A stretch of DNA of 64,000 nt, taken from the NCBI RefSeq assembly GCF_000801315.1, contig NZ_CP010054.1:496001-560000 (forward strand), read 5' to 3'. Below the pieces are notes generated by a model that did no database searches, had not been told where the DNA came from, and was given only the letters and a program-made list of their open reading frames with translations. Shown here in pieces: positions 33,670 through 43,697 of the stretch; the stretch's first letter is position 1; each line of letters begins with the position of its first letter. This DNA is from Hymenobacter sp. DG25B (GTDB lineage Bacteria > Bacteroidota > Bacteroidia > Cytophagales > Hymenobacteraceae). The translations under genes and the position numbers were made by a program.

Positions 33670-33702
33670 GCAGCCCCATCAGAAGTTATCCAACGGGGCT
33701 GC
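33670..33702 (-). terminator. Hairpin between PID-CTERM and exosortase genes, possible attenuator
   Basis: GCAGCCCC (33670-33677) pairs with GGGGCTGC (33695-33702) around a 17-nt loop. On the minus strand no real U-run follows, so partial attenuation or mRNA 3'-end protection seems likelier than full termination. That would let the small substrate gene be expressed above the exosortase. Confidence 0.5.
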
Positions 33703-33725
33703 AGGAAAAAGTCGAAGAGGGTAGG

Positions 33726-33959
33726 TTAAGACCGGGAACGACGTTTGCGCAACGTGTTCAGACCATAGGCCACGCTGCCGGCCAGCAGCAGCGAAGCGCC
33801 GCCATCAATGGGCACGGCCGTGGGCGCGGGTTCCGGATCCGGCGTCGGGCCACCATCCCCCGGCTGGCCCTGGGCATACAGAGGAGAAGAAAAGCTAACG
33901 GCCAGCACCAGCAAGGCGCCACTCAGGAAGGAAGAGAGGATAAAGCGAGAGGTATTCAT
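33726..33959 (-). CDS. PID-CTERM sorting-domain small protein, probable exosortase substrate
   Basis: This 77-residue protein has a signal peptide (about 1-29, ending PLYAQ) and a Pro/Gly/Asp/Glu-rich spacer (GQPGDGGPTPDPEPAP). The sorting tail is the tripartite type: Pro50-Ile51-Asp52 followed by GGASLLLAGSVAYGLNTL and a basic end RKRRSRS. This signal-spacer-motif-helix-basic layout is that of PEP-CTERM-like proteins, here with P-I-D as the motif. The mature part would be only about 20 residues, so it may be a small surface peptide or a marker protein. It is directly upstream of the exosortase gene. Confidence 0.85.
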   Translation of the reverse strand: MNTSRFILSSFLSGALLVLAVSFSSPLYAQGQPGDGGPTPDPEPAPTAVPIDGGASLLLAGSVAYGLNTLRKRRSRS

Positions 33960-34006
33960 AAAAAAGCGGAATGAGAGAAAAGCAGATCAGTAAAGGGAAT
34001 GAATGA

Positions 34007-34028
34007 CCCAGCCCCATTGGGAGCTGGG
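34007..34028 (-). terminator. Short hairpin after the giant gene
   Basis: CCCAGC (34007-34012) pairs with GCTGGG (34023-34028), extended by partial pairing of neighbouring bases. It lies in the 86-bp gap between the giant gene's stop and the PID-CTERM gene. No strong U-run follows, so readthrough is likely. Confidence 0.45.
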
Positions 34029-34045
34029 CCATCTTTAAGCAGAAC

Positions 34046-37000
34046 CTAACGGCTGAGCACGATTTTGCGGGAAACCACCTGGTTGCCGGAGGTGATCCGC
34101 ACCACATACATACCCGTGGCCAGCTGCGAGCCGTCGACCGGAATGTGTTGCTGGGCTCCGGTCGTCGTCACTGTGCGCGCCAACACTCGCTGACCGAGGG
34201 CGTTGATCAGCTCCAGCTGCACACGGCCCTGGTACTGGTTGAGCTCCACCGTGAAGTGGCCGACACTAGGATTAGGGTACACCCGTGCCTCCTGACTGCC
34301 CGCACCCGCTTTGGTCGGGGTCGGGGTCAGGGAAGGATTGAAGTGCACGAAGAAGCGGCCCTCCGCCTCGGTGGAGGAGGCGGTGAAGGAGTAGGACGGG
34401 GTCGTGCGCAAATCCTGCCACACCTTCAGCTGCCGGTCCTCCAGCAGAATCTGCGTCGTGCTGGCAAAGTTGACCAGCTGGGTTGCATCCAGCGTATGCG
34501 CCGTGGCCTGCGTCACCCGCACGCCCAGAGGTACCACCACCGACTGCTGCAAGGGCCCCTGGCCGTTGATGGACAACTGCTTCTGCGCGGCCACGCTGTA
34601 CAGGTTGGGGCTGCCATCCGTGTTCAGGATCTTGTAGGCATCGAAGGCGGCATCCACCTCGGCGGTGGCTCCCTGCTCGAAGTACAGGTAAGTGGCATCC
34701 GTGTGCTGCTGCCCGTCACGCAGACTCAGCTCTACCAGAGGACGGGTTTCGCCGCCGCGGTACAGGCCGGGGTTCTGGTAGGAGGTCAGGCGGCAGGCAT
34801 CTGTGAAGCTGAAGGTCACCGGCTGGGCGCCCTGCACCCGCACCAGGAAGCCCTGCATAGCGGGAATGATGTTGGCGCCTTTCGGGCCGATGCCATTCAC
34901 GTAGCTCACGTACGAGCCGGCATATGCCGTGCTCGAGCGGAAGGTGTAGATGGCGTTGTACATGCCGGCCGGAGCCGTCACCAAATCCCAGTTAATAGGT
35001 GCCGGGTACGGGTTACCCAGAACATGCCAGCCCGAGTTTTCCAGGCCACCATGCGTCAGGTTGGTCACGGCCACCGGTCCCGTGGTTAAGGTGCCTTCCA
35101 AAGCTACCTTCTCCTGAGCACTGATGTTCACCGAATAGCCTTTACCCGATACCAATGCATCGGACAGCGCAGCCAGCGACTTCCAGCCCACAGTAAATTC
35201 GGGGTATGAAGCAGTAATGCGCGTCTCGTCATAGCCCAAGACATTGGGGAAGATAGAGGCCGGCATGTAGGGTCGTGGCAGCTTGTTGTAGTCCGGGTTT
35301 ACCTTTGGCGTAAAGCCGCTGGTGGCCAGGTCCGCTACCGTCGTGCTCACCACCGGGGAGGAGAGGTGGCGGTAGCCTACCCCTGGGTTCGAAGGGCTGA
35401 TGTAGCGCTGCATAGCCGCTTTGCCAACTACAACCCCGCCGGCATTAACCACCAGGGCGGTGGTTTTGGCATCGGAGAGCAGCGTGAAGGGCTGAGCGTT
35501 GGTAGTCAGGTTGCCGCGCAGCGTAAGCAGGCGGGCTACCGTGGTAGTCCCCGTCAGCTCGCCCCCGGCCGCTTCGACGGTCAGGTTAGAAAAAGGTGTG
35601 ACCCCACTGCCGCCTATTTTCTGCTTCGTCGTACCCGTCAGGCGAACTTCACCCTTCTCCGTGCTGCTGAACAGACCATTGTTGATAAAGTCGCCTTTCA
35701 GCTCCAGCACGCCGTTGTCTAGCACGCTGAGTTTGGCGTTTGATGCCAGGGTCACTTGCTTGACCGCCTGCAACGAGCTGATGGTCGGCGAGTAGGGGGT
35801 TCCAGCGGGAATCAGGACTGTGGTTTCCGCAGTAGGTACCTGGTTATTGCTCCAGTTCGAAGCGGTCGTCCAGGCCGTCGAGGTCTGACCCGTCCACGTC
35901 AGGCTGGCTGTCGTCACAGTTACAGAGACGGTACTAGTAGCCGTGCAGCTGCCGTTGGTTGCTGTCACGGTATACTGCTGGGTCCCAATTGCCGTGGGCG
36001 TTGCCGAAACCAAGCTGCCGCTGGTCTGCTGCAGGCCCTGACCACTCCAGATATAGGTAGCTCCACTTACCTGGCTGGCCACACTGAGCGTCGTGCTGCT
36101 GCCCAGCATCAGGGAAGTGGGCGAAGCCTGCGCGGTTACAGCCAGCGCCGGGTTTACCGTTACCGTCACCGTAGCCGTGCTGGTGCAGCCCTGCGCCGAG
36201 GTGCCTGTTACCGTATACGTCGTAGTGGTAGCCGGAGAGGCTGTTACCGTAGCGCTGCTGGTGCTGCTCAGCCCGGTAGCCGGCGACCAGCTATACGAGC
36301 TGGCCCCCGTTGCCTGCAGGCTGGTGGAAGAGCCGGCACAAATGCTGGCGGAGGTAGCGCTGGCGCTTACCACCGGCGCGGCATTGATGGTGGCCGTCGC
36401 ACTCACCCGACTGCTGGGGCATCCTTGCGTGGAAGTAGCCTGCACGTAGTACGTAGTCGTAGCGCTCAGCGAGGGCGTGGTATAGCTCGCGCTGGTGCTC
36501 AGCACAGTAGTGCTGGTGGCCGTGGCGTACCAGGCATAGGTACCGCTGGAGCCGCTGGCTTTCAACGTAACCGTACCAGCGCCGCAGCGCGCAGCACCCG
36601 TGATAACCGGGGCACTGAGTACCGGACTCACCGTTACCTGCTGGGTAGCGGTGCCCTGGCAGCCGTTGGCATTGGTGTAGCGGTAAGTAATGGTATAGGT
36701 ACCGGCCCCCGCCGTGCCCGGCGAAAACTGATTCCCATTCAAAATGCCCGTTCCGCTGAACGTACCGCCCGTAGGTGAGCCTGTCAGGGTAGCGTTGCCA
36801 TCTGTAGTGCAATAGGCAGCATTCAGGCCCGTGAAGCTGATGTTGGATAGAGAGGTAACGTTTACAATTACCTCATCCGAAGCCTGCTGGCCATACGAAT
36901 CCTCTACCGTCACGCTGTAGGTGCCAGCGGTGGTAACGGTAATGGAAGCCGTGGTAGCGCCCGTGCTCCACTTATAGGATTTGAAGCCCGCGGCGGCCGT

Positions 37001-38785
37001 TAGCGTTTTGCTCTGGCCTTCGCACATCGTCACATCGGCGCCTAGGTTCACTACGGGCTCGGGTGCCAGCTGCACTGTTACCGCGGCCGAGGTGGCCTGA
37101 CAGCCGTTTTTATCCGTTACCGTCACCGTATAGGTGCCCGGCGTCGAAATAACCGCTTCCTGATAGGGCTGCCCGTCCGACCAGCGGTAGGAAGCAAACC
37201 CATCATTGGCCTTCAGGGTTGTTTTCGAGCCCTTAACAATGGTAATGGTTCCGGTAGGTGTGGTGGTCACCACGGGGGCCGGGTACACCGTTACCATCGT
37301 AGCACTGGAAGTGCTGCAGCCGGCGCTGCCGGTGGTGGTCAGCTCCACCTTATAGGTACCGGCTTTGGCGTAGGTGTGCGTGGGATGCTGTGCTGTAGAG
37401 GTCTGGCCATCCCCAAACTTCCAGCTGTAACTCATGGTACCCGAGCCAATGGTGCTGGTATTGGTAAAGGTAATGCCCGATCCGAAACAGGAGTTGCTAG
37501 CGGTGAAGGCCGCCTGGGGCGTTTCTGTTACCGTCACCGCCTTGCTGATGGCGCTGTAGCAGCCTTCCTTGGAATAGGCCCGCATCGTCACAGTATAGGT
37601 GCCGGACTTCGCATAGGCATGAATCGGGCTCTTCACTGAGGCGGAGTCCCCATCTCCGAACAGCCACTCGTAGCGGGAAATGCTACCCGTGCTGATGCTG
37701 GCCGAACCGGTGAACTTCACGGGCTGGTTCGCGCAGTCCGTTACGTAGGTGAAGTTAACGCTGGGACTTGGCTTCTTATACCGGTCGATGCGCAGCGTGT
37801 CGTTGTTGATGTTGTCATCGTTGGCATCCACTAGCCAGATTTTGAAGCTATACACCCCATCCGTGCCCAAATCCTGGGGCTGCTTGAAGGTGTAGGCAAT
37901 ATCATTAGCTGTGCTTCCCGGAATGACGTCCGTATAGATGGTGCCCTTATTGACCTGATAGGCCACCTTCAGGTTGAGGAGCGGAATATCCCCGTACTGG
38001 GCAATGTTCACCGTCACGGGTTCACTGCTGCCTAGGTTGCAGTCCAGCGTAGGGCTTACCAGACGGGTAATACCAAAGTCCACGGTAAACTCATCACCGC
38101 CTACATCGGGCGCGGAACCGTTGCGTAGCTCCCCGTCAATGTCCAGCGTGACGCCTGATGAGGCAATTCCTGCACCGTTTATAAAGCGCTGCAGAGGTCG
38201 CAACTCCGTTGTCGATTTGAAGAAAGGGTTAACGGCGTTGGAGTTGGGATCGGTCTTGAGCGTTTGCCGCCAGCTGCTCAGACTGTTTTGATTGGTGCCG
38301 TTAGCGAAGCCGAGCTTGCCGGAAGCAGAGTAGTAGTTGTTGTAATCCCAGTCGTTGGTGCCGCTGGGGCTGCTAACCAGGTAGGTGGCGTAGCCGCTGC
38401 CGGTGTTGGCGAAGATATTATTCTTCACCGTCAGGTCACTGCCCCCGGTTAGCTCAAAAGCCCGGCCGTTGACCGGATCCGAGCCCGTGATGTTGACCGA
38501 GTTGAAGACGATGCGGTTGCTGGAGCCGCTATTGGAGATGCCCTTGGCAATGCCCACGCCGCCGGCCTGAATGAAATTGTTGGCGATCAAGCAACCCGAC
38601 TGCTGCACTTCAATGCCACTGCCATTTACCACGTTAGTAATGCGGTTCTGGAGTACTTGCACCTGGCTGTTTTCTGTGCCGGTGAGGCGCAGGCCGGTAT
38701 CCACACCGCTAAGCAAATTGCCACGCACTATGCCTCCGCTGCTCGCCCACAGATTAAGGTCTAGTCCGATACGGGCCTGTTGCAC
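34046..38785 (-). CDS. Giant protein, C-terminal ORF with PKD, Ig-like and T9SS domains
   Basis: This 1,579-residue ORF opens (GTG) inside the beta-helix region of the last repeat. After about residue 230 it has a linker domain, two PKD domains with YEWLFGDGDSASVKSP and YSWKFGDGQTSTAQHP, and several Ig-like segments typical of gliding-motility-type proteins (VTVTDKNGCQATS, TYYVQATSTQGCPSS). Then come TWTGQTSTAWTTASNW, the shared QRYISPSNPGVGYRHLSSPV / GWHVLGNPYPAPINW module, and a T9SS type A sorting domain with VYPNPSVGHFTVEL and LATGMYVVRI. It has no signal peptide of its own, so it cannot be exported unless joined to the upstream ORFs. Confidence 0.8.
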   Translation of the reverse strand: MQQARIGLDLNLWASSGGIVRGNLLSGVDTGLRLTGTENSQVQVLQNRITNVVNGSGIEVQQSGCLIANNFIQAGGVGIAKGISNSGSSNRIVFNSVNITGSDPVNGRAFELTGGSDLTVKNNIFANTGSGYATYLVSSPSGTNDWDYNNYYSASGKLGFANGTNQNSLSSWRQTLKTDPNSNAVNPFFKSTTELRPLQRFINGAGIASSGVTLDIDGELRNGSAPDVGGDEFTVDFGITRLVSPTLDCNLGSSEPVTVNIAQYGDIPLLNLKVAYQVNKGTIYTDVIPGSTANDIAYTFKQPQDLGTDGVYSFKIWLVDANDDNINNDTLRIDRYKKPSPSVNFTYVTDCANQPVKFTGSASISTGSISRYEWLFGDGDSASVKSPIHAYAKSGTYTVTMRAYSKEGCYSAISKAVTVTETPQAAFTASNSCFGSGITFTNTSTIGSGTMSYSWKFGDGQTSTAQHPTHTYAKAGTYKVELTTTGSAGCSTSSATMVTVYPAPVVTTTPTGTITIVKGSKTTLKANDGFASYRWSDGQPYQEAVISTPGTYTVTVTDKNGCQATSAAVTVQLAPEPVVNLGADVTMCEGQSKTLTAAAGFKSYKWSTGATTASITVTTAGTYSVTVEDSYGQQASDEVIVNVTSLSNISFTGLNAAYCTTDGNATLTGSPTGGTFSGTGILNGNQFSPGTAGAGTYTITYRYTNANGCQGTATQQVTVSPVLSAPVITGAARCGAGTVTLKASGSSGTYAWYATATSTTVLSTSASYTTPSLSATTTYYVQATSTQGCPSSRVSATATINAAPVVSASATSASICAGSSTSLQATGASSYSWSPATGLSSTSSATVTASPATTTTYTVTGTSAQGCTSTATVTVTVNPALAVTAQASPTSLMLGSSTTLSVASQVSGATYIWSGQGLQQTSGSLVSATPTAIGTQQYTVTATNGSCTATSTVSVTVTTASLTWTGQTSTAWTTASNWSNNQVPTAETTVLIPAGTPYSPTISSLQAVKQVTLASNAKLSVLDNGVLELKGDFINNGLFSSTEKGEVRLTGTTKQKIGGSGVTPFSNLTVEAAGGELTGTTTVARLLTLRGNLTTNAQPFTLLSDAKTTALVVNAGGVVVGKAAMQRYISPSNPGVGYRHLSSPVVSTTVADLATSGFTPKVNPDYNKLPRPYMPASIFPNVLGYDETRITASYPEFTVGWKSLAALSDALVSGKGYSVNISAQEKVALEGTLTTGPVAVTNLTHGGLENSGWHVLGNPYPAPINWDLVTAPAGMYNAIYTFRSSTAYAGSYVSYVNGIGPKGANIIPAMQGFLVRVQGAQPVTFSFTDACRLTSYQNPGLYRGGETRPLVELSLRDGQQHTDATYLYFEQGATAEVDAAFDAYKILNTDGSPNLYSVAAQKQLSINGQGPLQQSVVVPLGVRVTQATAHTLDATQLVNFASTTQILLEDRQLKVWQDLRTTPSYSFTASSTEAEGRFFVHFNPSLTPTPTKAGAGSQEARVYPNPSVGHFTVELNQYQGRVQLELINALGQRVLARTVTTTGAQQHIPVDGSQLATGMYVVRITSGNQVVSRKIVLSR

Positions 38786-39816
38786 GGTGTTGTTCAGTAC
38801 CTGTAGATCAAGCGGGGCCCGGCAGGAAGAGCTGCATACATAGCTAGCGGAAACCCCGATGGTTAAGCGCCCAACGGGAGTAATGGTATTGTTTTTTACG
38901 ATTATGCTGCTACCCCCCGGACCTGTATACCATAGGACGAATAGCCACTAGATGAATAGCAGCCGCCCTGAATCGTATTGTCAGATATTTCAGCGTTAAC
39001 CGTACTGCTCACTATCACACCATAAGTCGAGTAATATCCATAGGCAAATAGGTGGTTGTTGTTGATCTTGGGGTTGGAACTGTTAGTCACGTTCACTGAT
39101 GTAACCTCGGAGCCCGAATTGATACTGGGTGCAACAGTGTTGCCCTGCACCAGCGCCCCAGTGGTATAGGATAACCCGATGCTGGACTCTGAGGCCGAGT
39201 ATGGGCTGGTAAAGGTGTTGCCTGTAATGGCGACGCGGCTTGCTGGCTGAGTCGACAGATTGGCCAAAAATATGCCGCCGGTCACGGCATTGCCCGCAAA
39301 GGTGAGCACTGAGTCGCAGGAGGTGCCAGGGGAGCTGACCCGGTTGAGTTGCGTGTTGCGGAAACTTACATGGTGAGCCCCGTTCCGAATAATGACCGCC
39401 GATGAACCAGATTGCCCATTGCTACGCAAAATCCCCAGCTTGCGGAAGGTGATATAATCGGTTCCTTCCAGAACGAGGGTATAGTCATTGCTAGGATTCG
39501 TCTCCTGGTAATGCAAAGCCACCTTCGTGCTATCCCCACTTTCCGACTCAAATACGATTGGGGCCGTTGCCGACGCACCACTGATCTGGCCCAGCTTCAC
39601 CTGCTCGTTATAGCTGCCGTTGCGCACACGGAAAGTCACCCCACAGCCCACCCCGGCATTATTCAAGGCCGTTACTGCTTCCGTGAAGTTCTGGAAGTCG
39701 GGATTCGTGCCCCCAATCGTGTATAAACCGCACAGTGGTGTGGCAAGATCCTTAATCGAAGCCGTGTCATTAAGGGCATTGCACGCTTTCTGACCATTGG
39801 GTGTGGTAGCCCAGGC
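38277..39816. repeat. 1,540-bp intragenic direct repeat, copy A
   Basis: By eye it is identical base for base to copy B (40259-41798), offset 1,982 bp. It encodes most of one beta-helix unit of the giant protein. Unique spacer 39817-40258 separates it from B. Confidence 0.9.
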
Positions 39817-40767
39817 TTTTAAGGAATACGTCTTCCCGCTGGGGAAACTGTAGCTACCTACTGTAATGGTAGCATTGCCTGCCCCAGCCAAAGTCCCAGT
39901 CCAGTTATAAGTCGGCTGCGCAACTCCGTTGATGGACCAGTTGATAACGGCCGAGCTGAGAGTGGTCAGGCTCTGATTCTGTAGCTGTACTTCTATTCCC
40001 TGTAAGCCAGGAGACAACGGGTTCCTTAGACTTGTGAAAGCATTCACCCCGACATCGGGGGTGCAAGGGACATACTCTTTGGCTCCTATATCGGCAGTGG
40101 TGCTTCGGAGTACACTATCAATATCTGTTGTGATGCCACTAATAGATACAGCGGCATTGTTGAGCAGAATCTGATTAATGCCAAGATCGGTATGAGAGAC
40201 GAAAAATGGATTGACTGCTTTACTATGTACATCTGTAGAGATTAAAGCGCTCCAAGCACTCAGACTGTTTTGATTGGTGCCGTTAGCGAAGCCGAGCTTG
40301 CCGGAAGCAGAGTAGTAGTTGTTGTAATCCCAGTCGTTGGTGCCGCTGGGGCTGCTAACCAGGTAGGTGGCGTAGCCGCTGCCGGTGTTGGCGAAGATAT
40401 TATTCTTCACCGTCAGGTCACTGCCCCCGGTTAGCTCAAAAGCCCGGCCGTTGACCGGATCCGAGCCCGTGATGTTGACCGAGTTGAAGACGATGCGGTT
40501 GCTGGAGCCGCTATTGGAGATGCCCTTGGCAATGCCCACGCCGCCGGCCTGAATGAAATTGTTGGCGATCAAGCAACCCGACTGCTGCACTTCAATGCCA
40601 CTGCCATTTACCACGTTAGTAATGCGGTTCTGGAGTACTTGCACCTGGCTGTTTTCTGTGCCGGTGAGGCGCAGGCCGGTATCCACACCGCTAAGCAAAT
40701 TGCCACGCACTATGCCTCCGCTGCTCGCCCACAGATTAAGGTCTAGTCCGATACGGGCCTGTTGCAC
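38902..40767 (-). CDS. Giant protein, repeat-unit ORF (unit 3)
   Basis: This 621-residue ORF runs from the beta-helix part of one unit (GLDLNLWASSGGIVRGNLL) through a unit-specific spacer (VSISGITTDIDSVL ... AWATTPNGQKACN) into the next beta-helix (GLYTIGGTNPDFQNFTEAV). It ends at a stop directly after RGVAA, where the frame slips at a run of six C (38913-38918, plus strand). No signal peptide or sorting domain is present, so it is an internal segment. Confidence 0.7.
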   Translation of the reverse strand: MQQARIGLDLNLWASSGGIVRGNLLSGVDTGLRLTGTENSQVQVLQNRITNVVNGSGIEVQQSGCLIANNFIQAGGVGIAKGISNSGSSNRIVFNSVNITGSDPVNGRAFELTGGSDLTVKNNIFANTGSGYATYLVSSPSGTNDWDYNNYYSASGKLGFANGTNQNSLSAWSALISTDVHSKAVNPFFVSHTDLGINQILLNNAAVSISGITTDIDSVLRSTTADIGAKEYVPCTPDVGVNAFTSLRNPLSPGLQGIEVQLQNQSLTTLSSAVINWSINGVAQPTYNWTGTLAGAGNATITVGSYSFPSGKTYSLKAWATTPNGQKACNALNDTASIKDLATPLCGLYTIGGTNPDFQNFTEAVTALNNAGVGCGVTFRVRNGSYNEQVKLGQISGASATAPIVFESESGDSTKVALHYQETNPSNDYTLVLEGTDYITFRKLGILRSNGQSGSSAVIIRNGAHHVSFRNTQLNRVSSPGTSCDSVLTFAGNAVTGGIFLANLSTQPASRVAITGNTFTSPYSASESSIGLSYTTGALVQGNTVAPSINSGSEVTSVNVTNSSNPKINNNHLFAYGYYSTYGVIVSSTVNAEISDNTIQGGCYSSSGYSSYGIQVRGVAA

Positions 40768-41798
40768 GGTGTTGTTCAGTACCTGTAGATCAAGCGGGGC
40801 CCGGCAGGAAGAGCTGCATACATAGCTAGCGGAAACCCCGATGGTTAAGCGCCCAACGGGAGTAATGGTATTGTTTTTTACGATTATGCTGCTACCCCCC
40901 GGACCTGTATACCATAGGACGAATAGCCACTAGATGAATAGCAGCCGCCCTGAATCGTATTGTCAGATATTTCAGCGTTAACCGTACTGCTCACTATCAC
41001 ACCATAAGTCGAGTAATATCCATAGGCAAATAGGTGGTTGTTGTTGATCTTGGGGTTGGAACTGTTAGTCACGTTCACTGATGTAACCTCGGAGCCCGAA
41101 TTGATACTGGGTGCAACAGTGTTGCCCTGCACCAGCGCCCCAGTGGTATAGGATAACCCGATGCTGGACTCTGAGGCCGAGTATGGGCTGGTAAAGGTGT
41201 TGCCTGTAATGGCGACGCGGCTTGCTGGCTGAGTCGACAGATTGGCCAAAAATATGCCGCCGGTCACGGCATTGCCCGCAAAGGTGAGCACTGAGTCGCA
41301 GGAGGTGCCAGGGGAGCTGACCCGGTTGAGTTGCGTGTTGCGGAAACTTACATGGTGAGCCCCGTTCCGAATAATGACCGCCGATGAACCAGATTGCCCA
41401 TTGCTACGCAAAATCCCCAGCTTGCGGAAGGTGATATAATCGGTTCCTTCCAGAACGAGGGTATAGTCATTGCTAGGATTCGTCTCCTGGTAATGCAAAG
41501 CCACCTTCGTGCTATCCCCACTTTCCGACTCAAATACGATTGGGGCCGTTGCCGACGCACCACTGATCTGGCCCAGCTTCACCTGCTCGTTATAGCTGCC
41601 GTTGCGCACACGGAAAGTCACCCCACAGCCCACCCCGGCATTATTCAAGGCCGTTACTGCTTCCGTGAAGTTCTGGAAGTCGGGATTCGTGCCCCCAATC
41701 GTGTATAAACCGCACAGTGGTGTGGCAAGATCCTTAATCGAAGCCGTGTCATTAAGGGCATTGCACGCTTTCTGACCATTGGGTGTGGTAGCCCAGGC
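40259..41798. repeat. 1,540-bp intragenic direct repeat, copy B
   Basis: It is identical to copy A over 1,540 bp and to copy C over about 1.43 kb apart from one base. The spacer to C (41799-42269) encodes a diverged but homologous protein segment. Confidence 0.9.
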
Positions 41799-42392
41799 CT
41801 TGATGCTATAGCTCTTTCCTCCCTGAAAGTTAAAATTGCCCAGTGAGATGCTGGCGTTAGCGGCCCCAGTCAAGGACCCTGTCCACTTATAAACAGGCTG
41901 GGAGGCGCCATTTATGGACCAGTTAATTACAGCTGAATTGAGCGCGGTTAAGCTCTGATTTTGTAACTGTACCTGCACCGATTGGCTACCTGGGGTAAGC
42001 GGATTCCCTAGCCCGACAAATGCATTCACCCCAACATCGGGTGTACATGGGGTGAATTCTTTGGCCCCAATATCAGCCGTACTACCACGCGTTGCGCCAT
42101 CAATATCAGTTGTTATACCTGTTATGGCCATCGCGGCACTATTAAGCAGAATTTGATTGATGCTTAGATTAGTGGGGGAAGTATAAAATGGATTAACTGC
42201 TTTTGAGTTGTTGTCGAGGCTATTGGCTTTCCTCCATTGAGCTAAGTCAGCTACAGCGGTGCCGTTAGTGAAGCCGAGCTTGCCGGAAGCAGAGTAGTAG
42301 TTGTTGTAATCCCAGTCGTTGGTGCCGCTGGGGCTGCTAACCAGGTAGGTGGCGTAGCCGCTGCCGGTGTTGGCGAAGATATTATTCTTCAC
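40884..42392 (-). CDS. Giant protein, repeat-unit ORF (unit 2)
   Basis: This 502-residue internal segment starts at VKNNIFANTGSGYATY. Its spacer is a diverged version of the one in unit 3 (MAITGITTDIDGATR, FQGGKSYSIKAWATTPNG). The second half is identical to that of unit 3 and ends at the same RGVAA stop after six C (40895-40900). Confidence 0.7.
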   Translation of the reverse strand: MKNNIFANTGSGYATYLVSSPSGTNDWDYNNYYSASGKLGFTNGTAVADLAQWRKANSLDNNSKAVNPFYTSPTNLSINQILLNSAAMAITGITTDIDGATRGSTADIGAKEFTPCTPDVGVNAFVGLGNPLTPGSQSVQVQLQNQSLTALNSAVINWSINGASQPVYKWTGSLTGAANASISLGNFNFQGGKSYSIKAWATTPNGQKACNALNDTASIKDLATPLCGLYTIGGTNPDFQNFTEAVTALNNAGVGCGVTFRVRNGSYNEQVKLGQISGASATAPIVFESESGDSTKVALHYQETNPSNDYTLVLEGTDYITFRKLGILRSNGQSGSSAVIIRNGAHHVSFRNTQLNRVSSPGTSCDSVLTFAGNAVTGGIFLANLSTQPASRVAITGNTFTSPYSASESSIGLSYTTGALVQGNTVAPSINSGSEVTSVNVTNSSNPKINNNHLFAYGYYSTYGVIVSSTVNAEISDNTIQGGCYSSSGYSSYGIQVRGVAA

Positions 42393-43697
42393 CGTCAGGT
42401 CACTGCCCCGGTTAGCTCAAAAGCCCGGCCGTTGACCGGATCCGAGCCCGTGATGTTGACCGAGTTGAAGACGATGCGGTTGCTGGAGCCGCTATTGGAG
42501 ATGCCCTTGGCAATGCCCACGCCGCCGGCCTGAATGAAATTGTTGGCGATCAAGCAACCCGACTGCTGCACTTCAATGCCACTGCCATTTACCACGTTAG
42601 TAATGCGGTTCTGGAGTACTTGCACCTGGCTGTTTTCTGTGCCGGTGAGGCGCAGGCCGGTATCCACACCGCTAAGCAAATTGCCACGCACTATGCCTCC
42701 GCTGCTCGCCCACAGATTAAGGTCTAGTCCGATACGGGCCTGTTGCACGGTGTTGTTCAGTACCTGTAGATCAAGCGGGGCCCGGCAGGAAGAGCTGCAT
42801 ACATAGCTAGCGGAAACCCCGATGGTTAAGCGCCCAACGGGAGTAATGGTATTGTTTTTTACGATTATGCTGCTACCCCCCGGACCTGTATACCATAGGA
42901 CGAATAGCCACTAGATGAATAGCAGCCGCCCTGAATCGTATTGTCAGATATTTCAGCGTTAACCGTACTGCTCACTATCACACCATAAGTCGAGTAATAT
43001 CCATAGGCAAATAGGTGGTTGTTGTTGATCTTGGGGTTGGAACTGTTAGTCACGTTCACTGATGTAACCTCGGAGCCCGAATTGATACTGGGTGCAACAG
43101 TGTTGCCCTGCACCAGCGCCCCAGTGGTATAGGATAACCCGATGCTGGACTCTGAGGCCGAGTATGGGCTGGTAAAGGTGTTGCCTGTAATGGCGACGCG
43201 GCTTGCTGGCTGAGTCGACAGATTGGCCAAAAATATGCCGCCGGTCACGGCATTGCCCGCAAAGGTGAGCACTGAGTCGCAGGAGGTGCCAGGGGAGCTG
43301 ACCCGGTTGAGTTGCGTGTTGCGGAAACTTACATGGTGAGCCCCGTTCCGAATAATGACCGCCGATGAACCAGATTGCCCATTGCTACGCAAAATCCCCA
43401 GCTTGCGGAAGGTGATATAATCGGTTCCTTCCAGAACGAGGGTATAGTCATTGCTAGGATTCGTCTCCTGGTAATGCAAAGCCACCTTCGTGCTATCCCC
43501 ACTTTCCGACTCAAATACGATTGGGGCCGTTGCCGACGCACCACTGATCTGGCCCAGCTTCACCTGCTCGTTATAGCTGCCGTTGCGCACACGGAAAGTC
43601 ACCCCACAGCCCACCCCGGCATTATTCAAGGCCGTTACTGCTTCCGTGAAGTTCTGGAAGTCGGGATTCGTGCCCCCAATCGTGTATAAACCGCACA
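42270..43697. repeat. 1,428-bp intragenic direct repeat, copy C
   Basis: It matches copy B except for one missing C at 42406-42409. Identity ends at 43697, earlier than the A/B identity, where the N-terminal unit has its own sequence. Confidence 0.9.
42395..42748 (-). CDS. Giant protein, short repeat fragment
   Basis: The 117-residue fragment is identical to the start of the 34046-38785 and 38902-40767 ORFs up to GRAFELTG, then ends three codons later. The cause is a run of four C at 42406-42409 where the other two copies have five (38442-38446, 40424-40428). Direct comparison of the three copies shows this single-base difference. Confidence 0.75.
   Translation of the reverse strand: MQQARIGLDLNLWASSGGIVRGNLLSGVDTGLRLTGTENSQVQVLQNRITNVVNGSGIEVQQSGCLIANNFIQAGGVGIAKGISNSGSSNRIVFNSVNITGSDPVNGRAFELTGAVT

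Noticed and set aside
35756..36778. 340-residue open frame on the plus strand
   Set aside because: It is opposite the Ig-like region of the giant protein; Arg/Gly-rich shadow composition with no motif.
38277..43697. CRISPR-like or transposon repeats
   Set aside because: The repeats are 1.4-1.5 kb, coding and in frame after correction, with no spacers of constant length, no terminal inverted repeats and no transposase.
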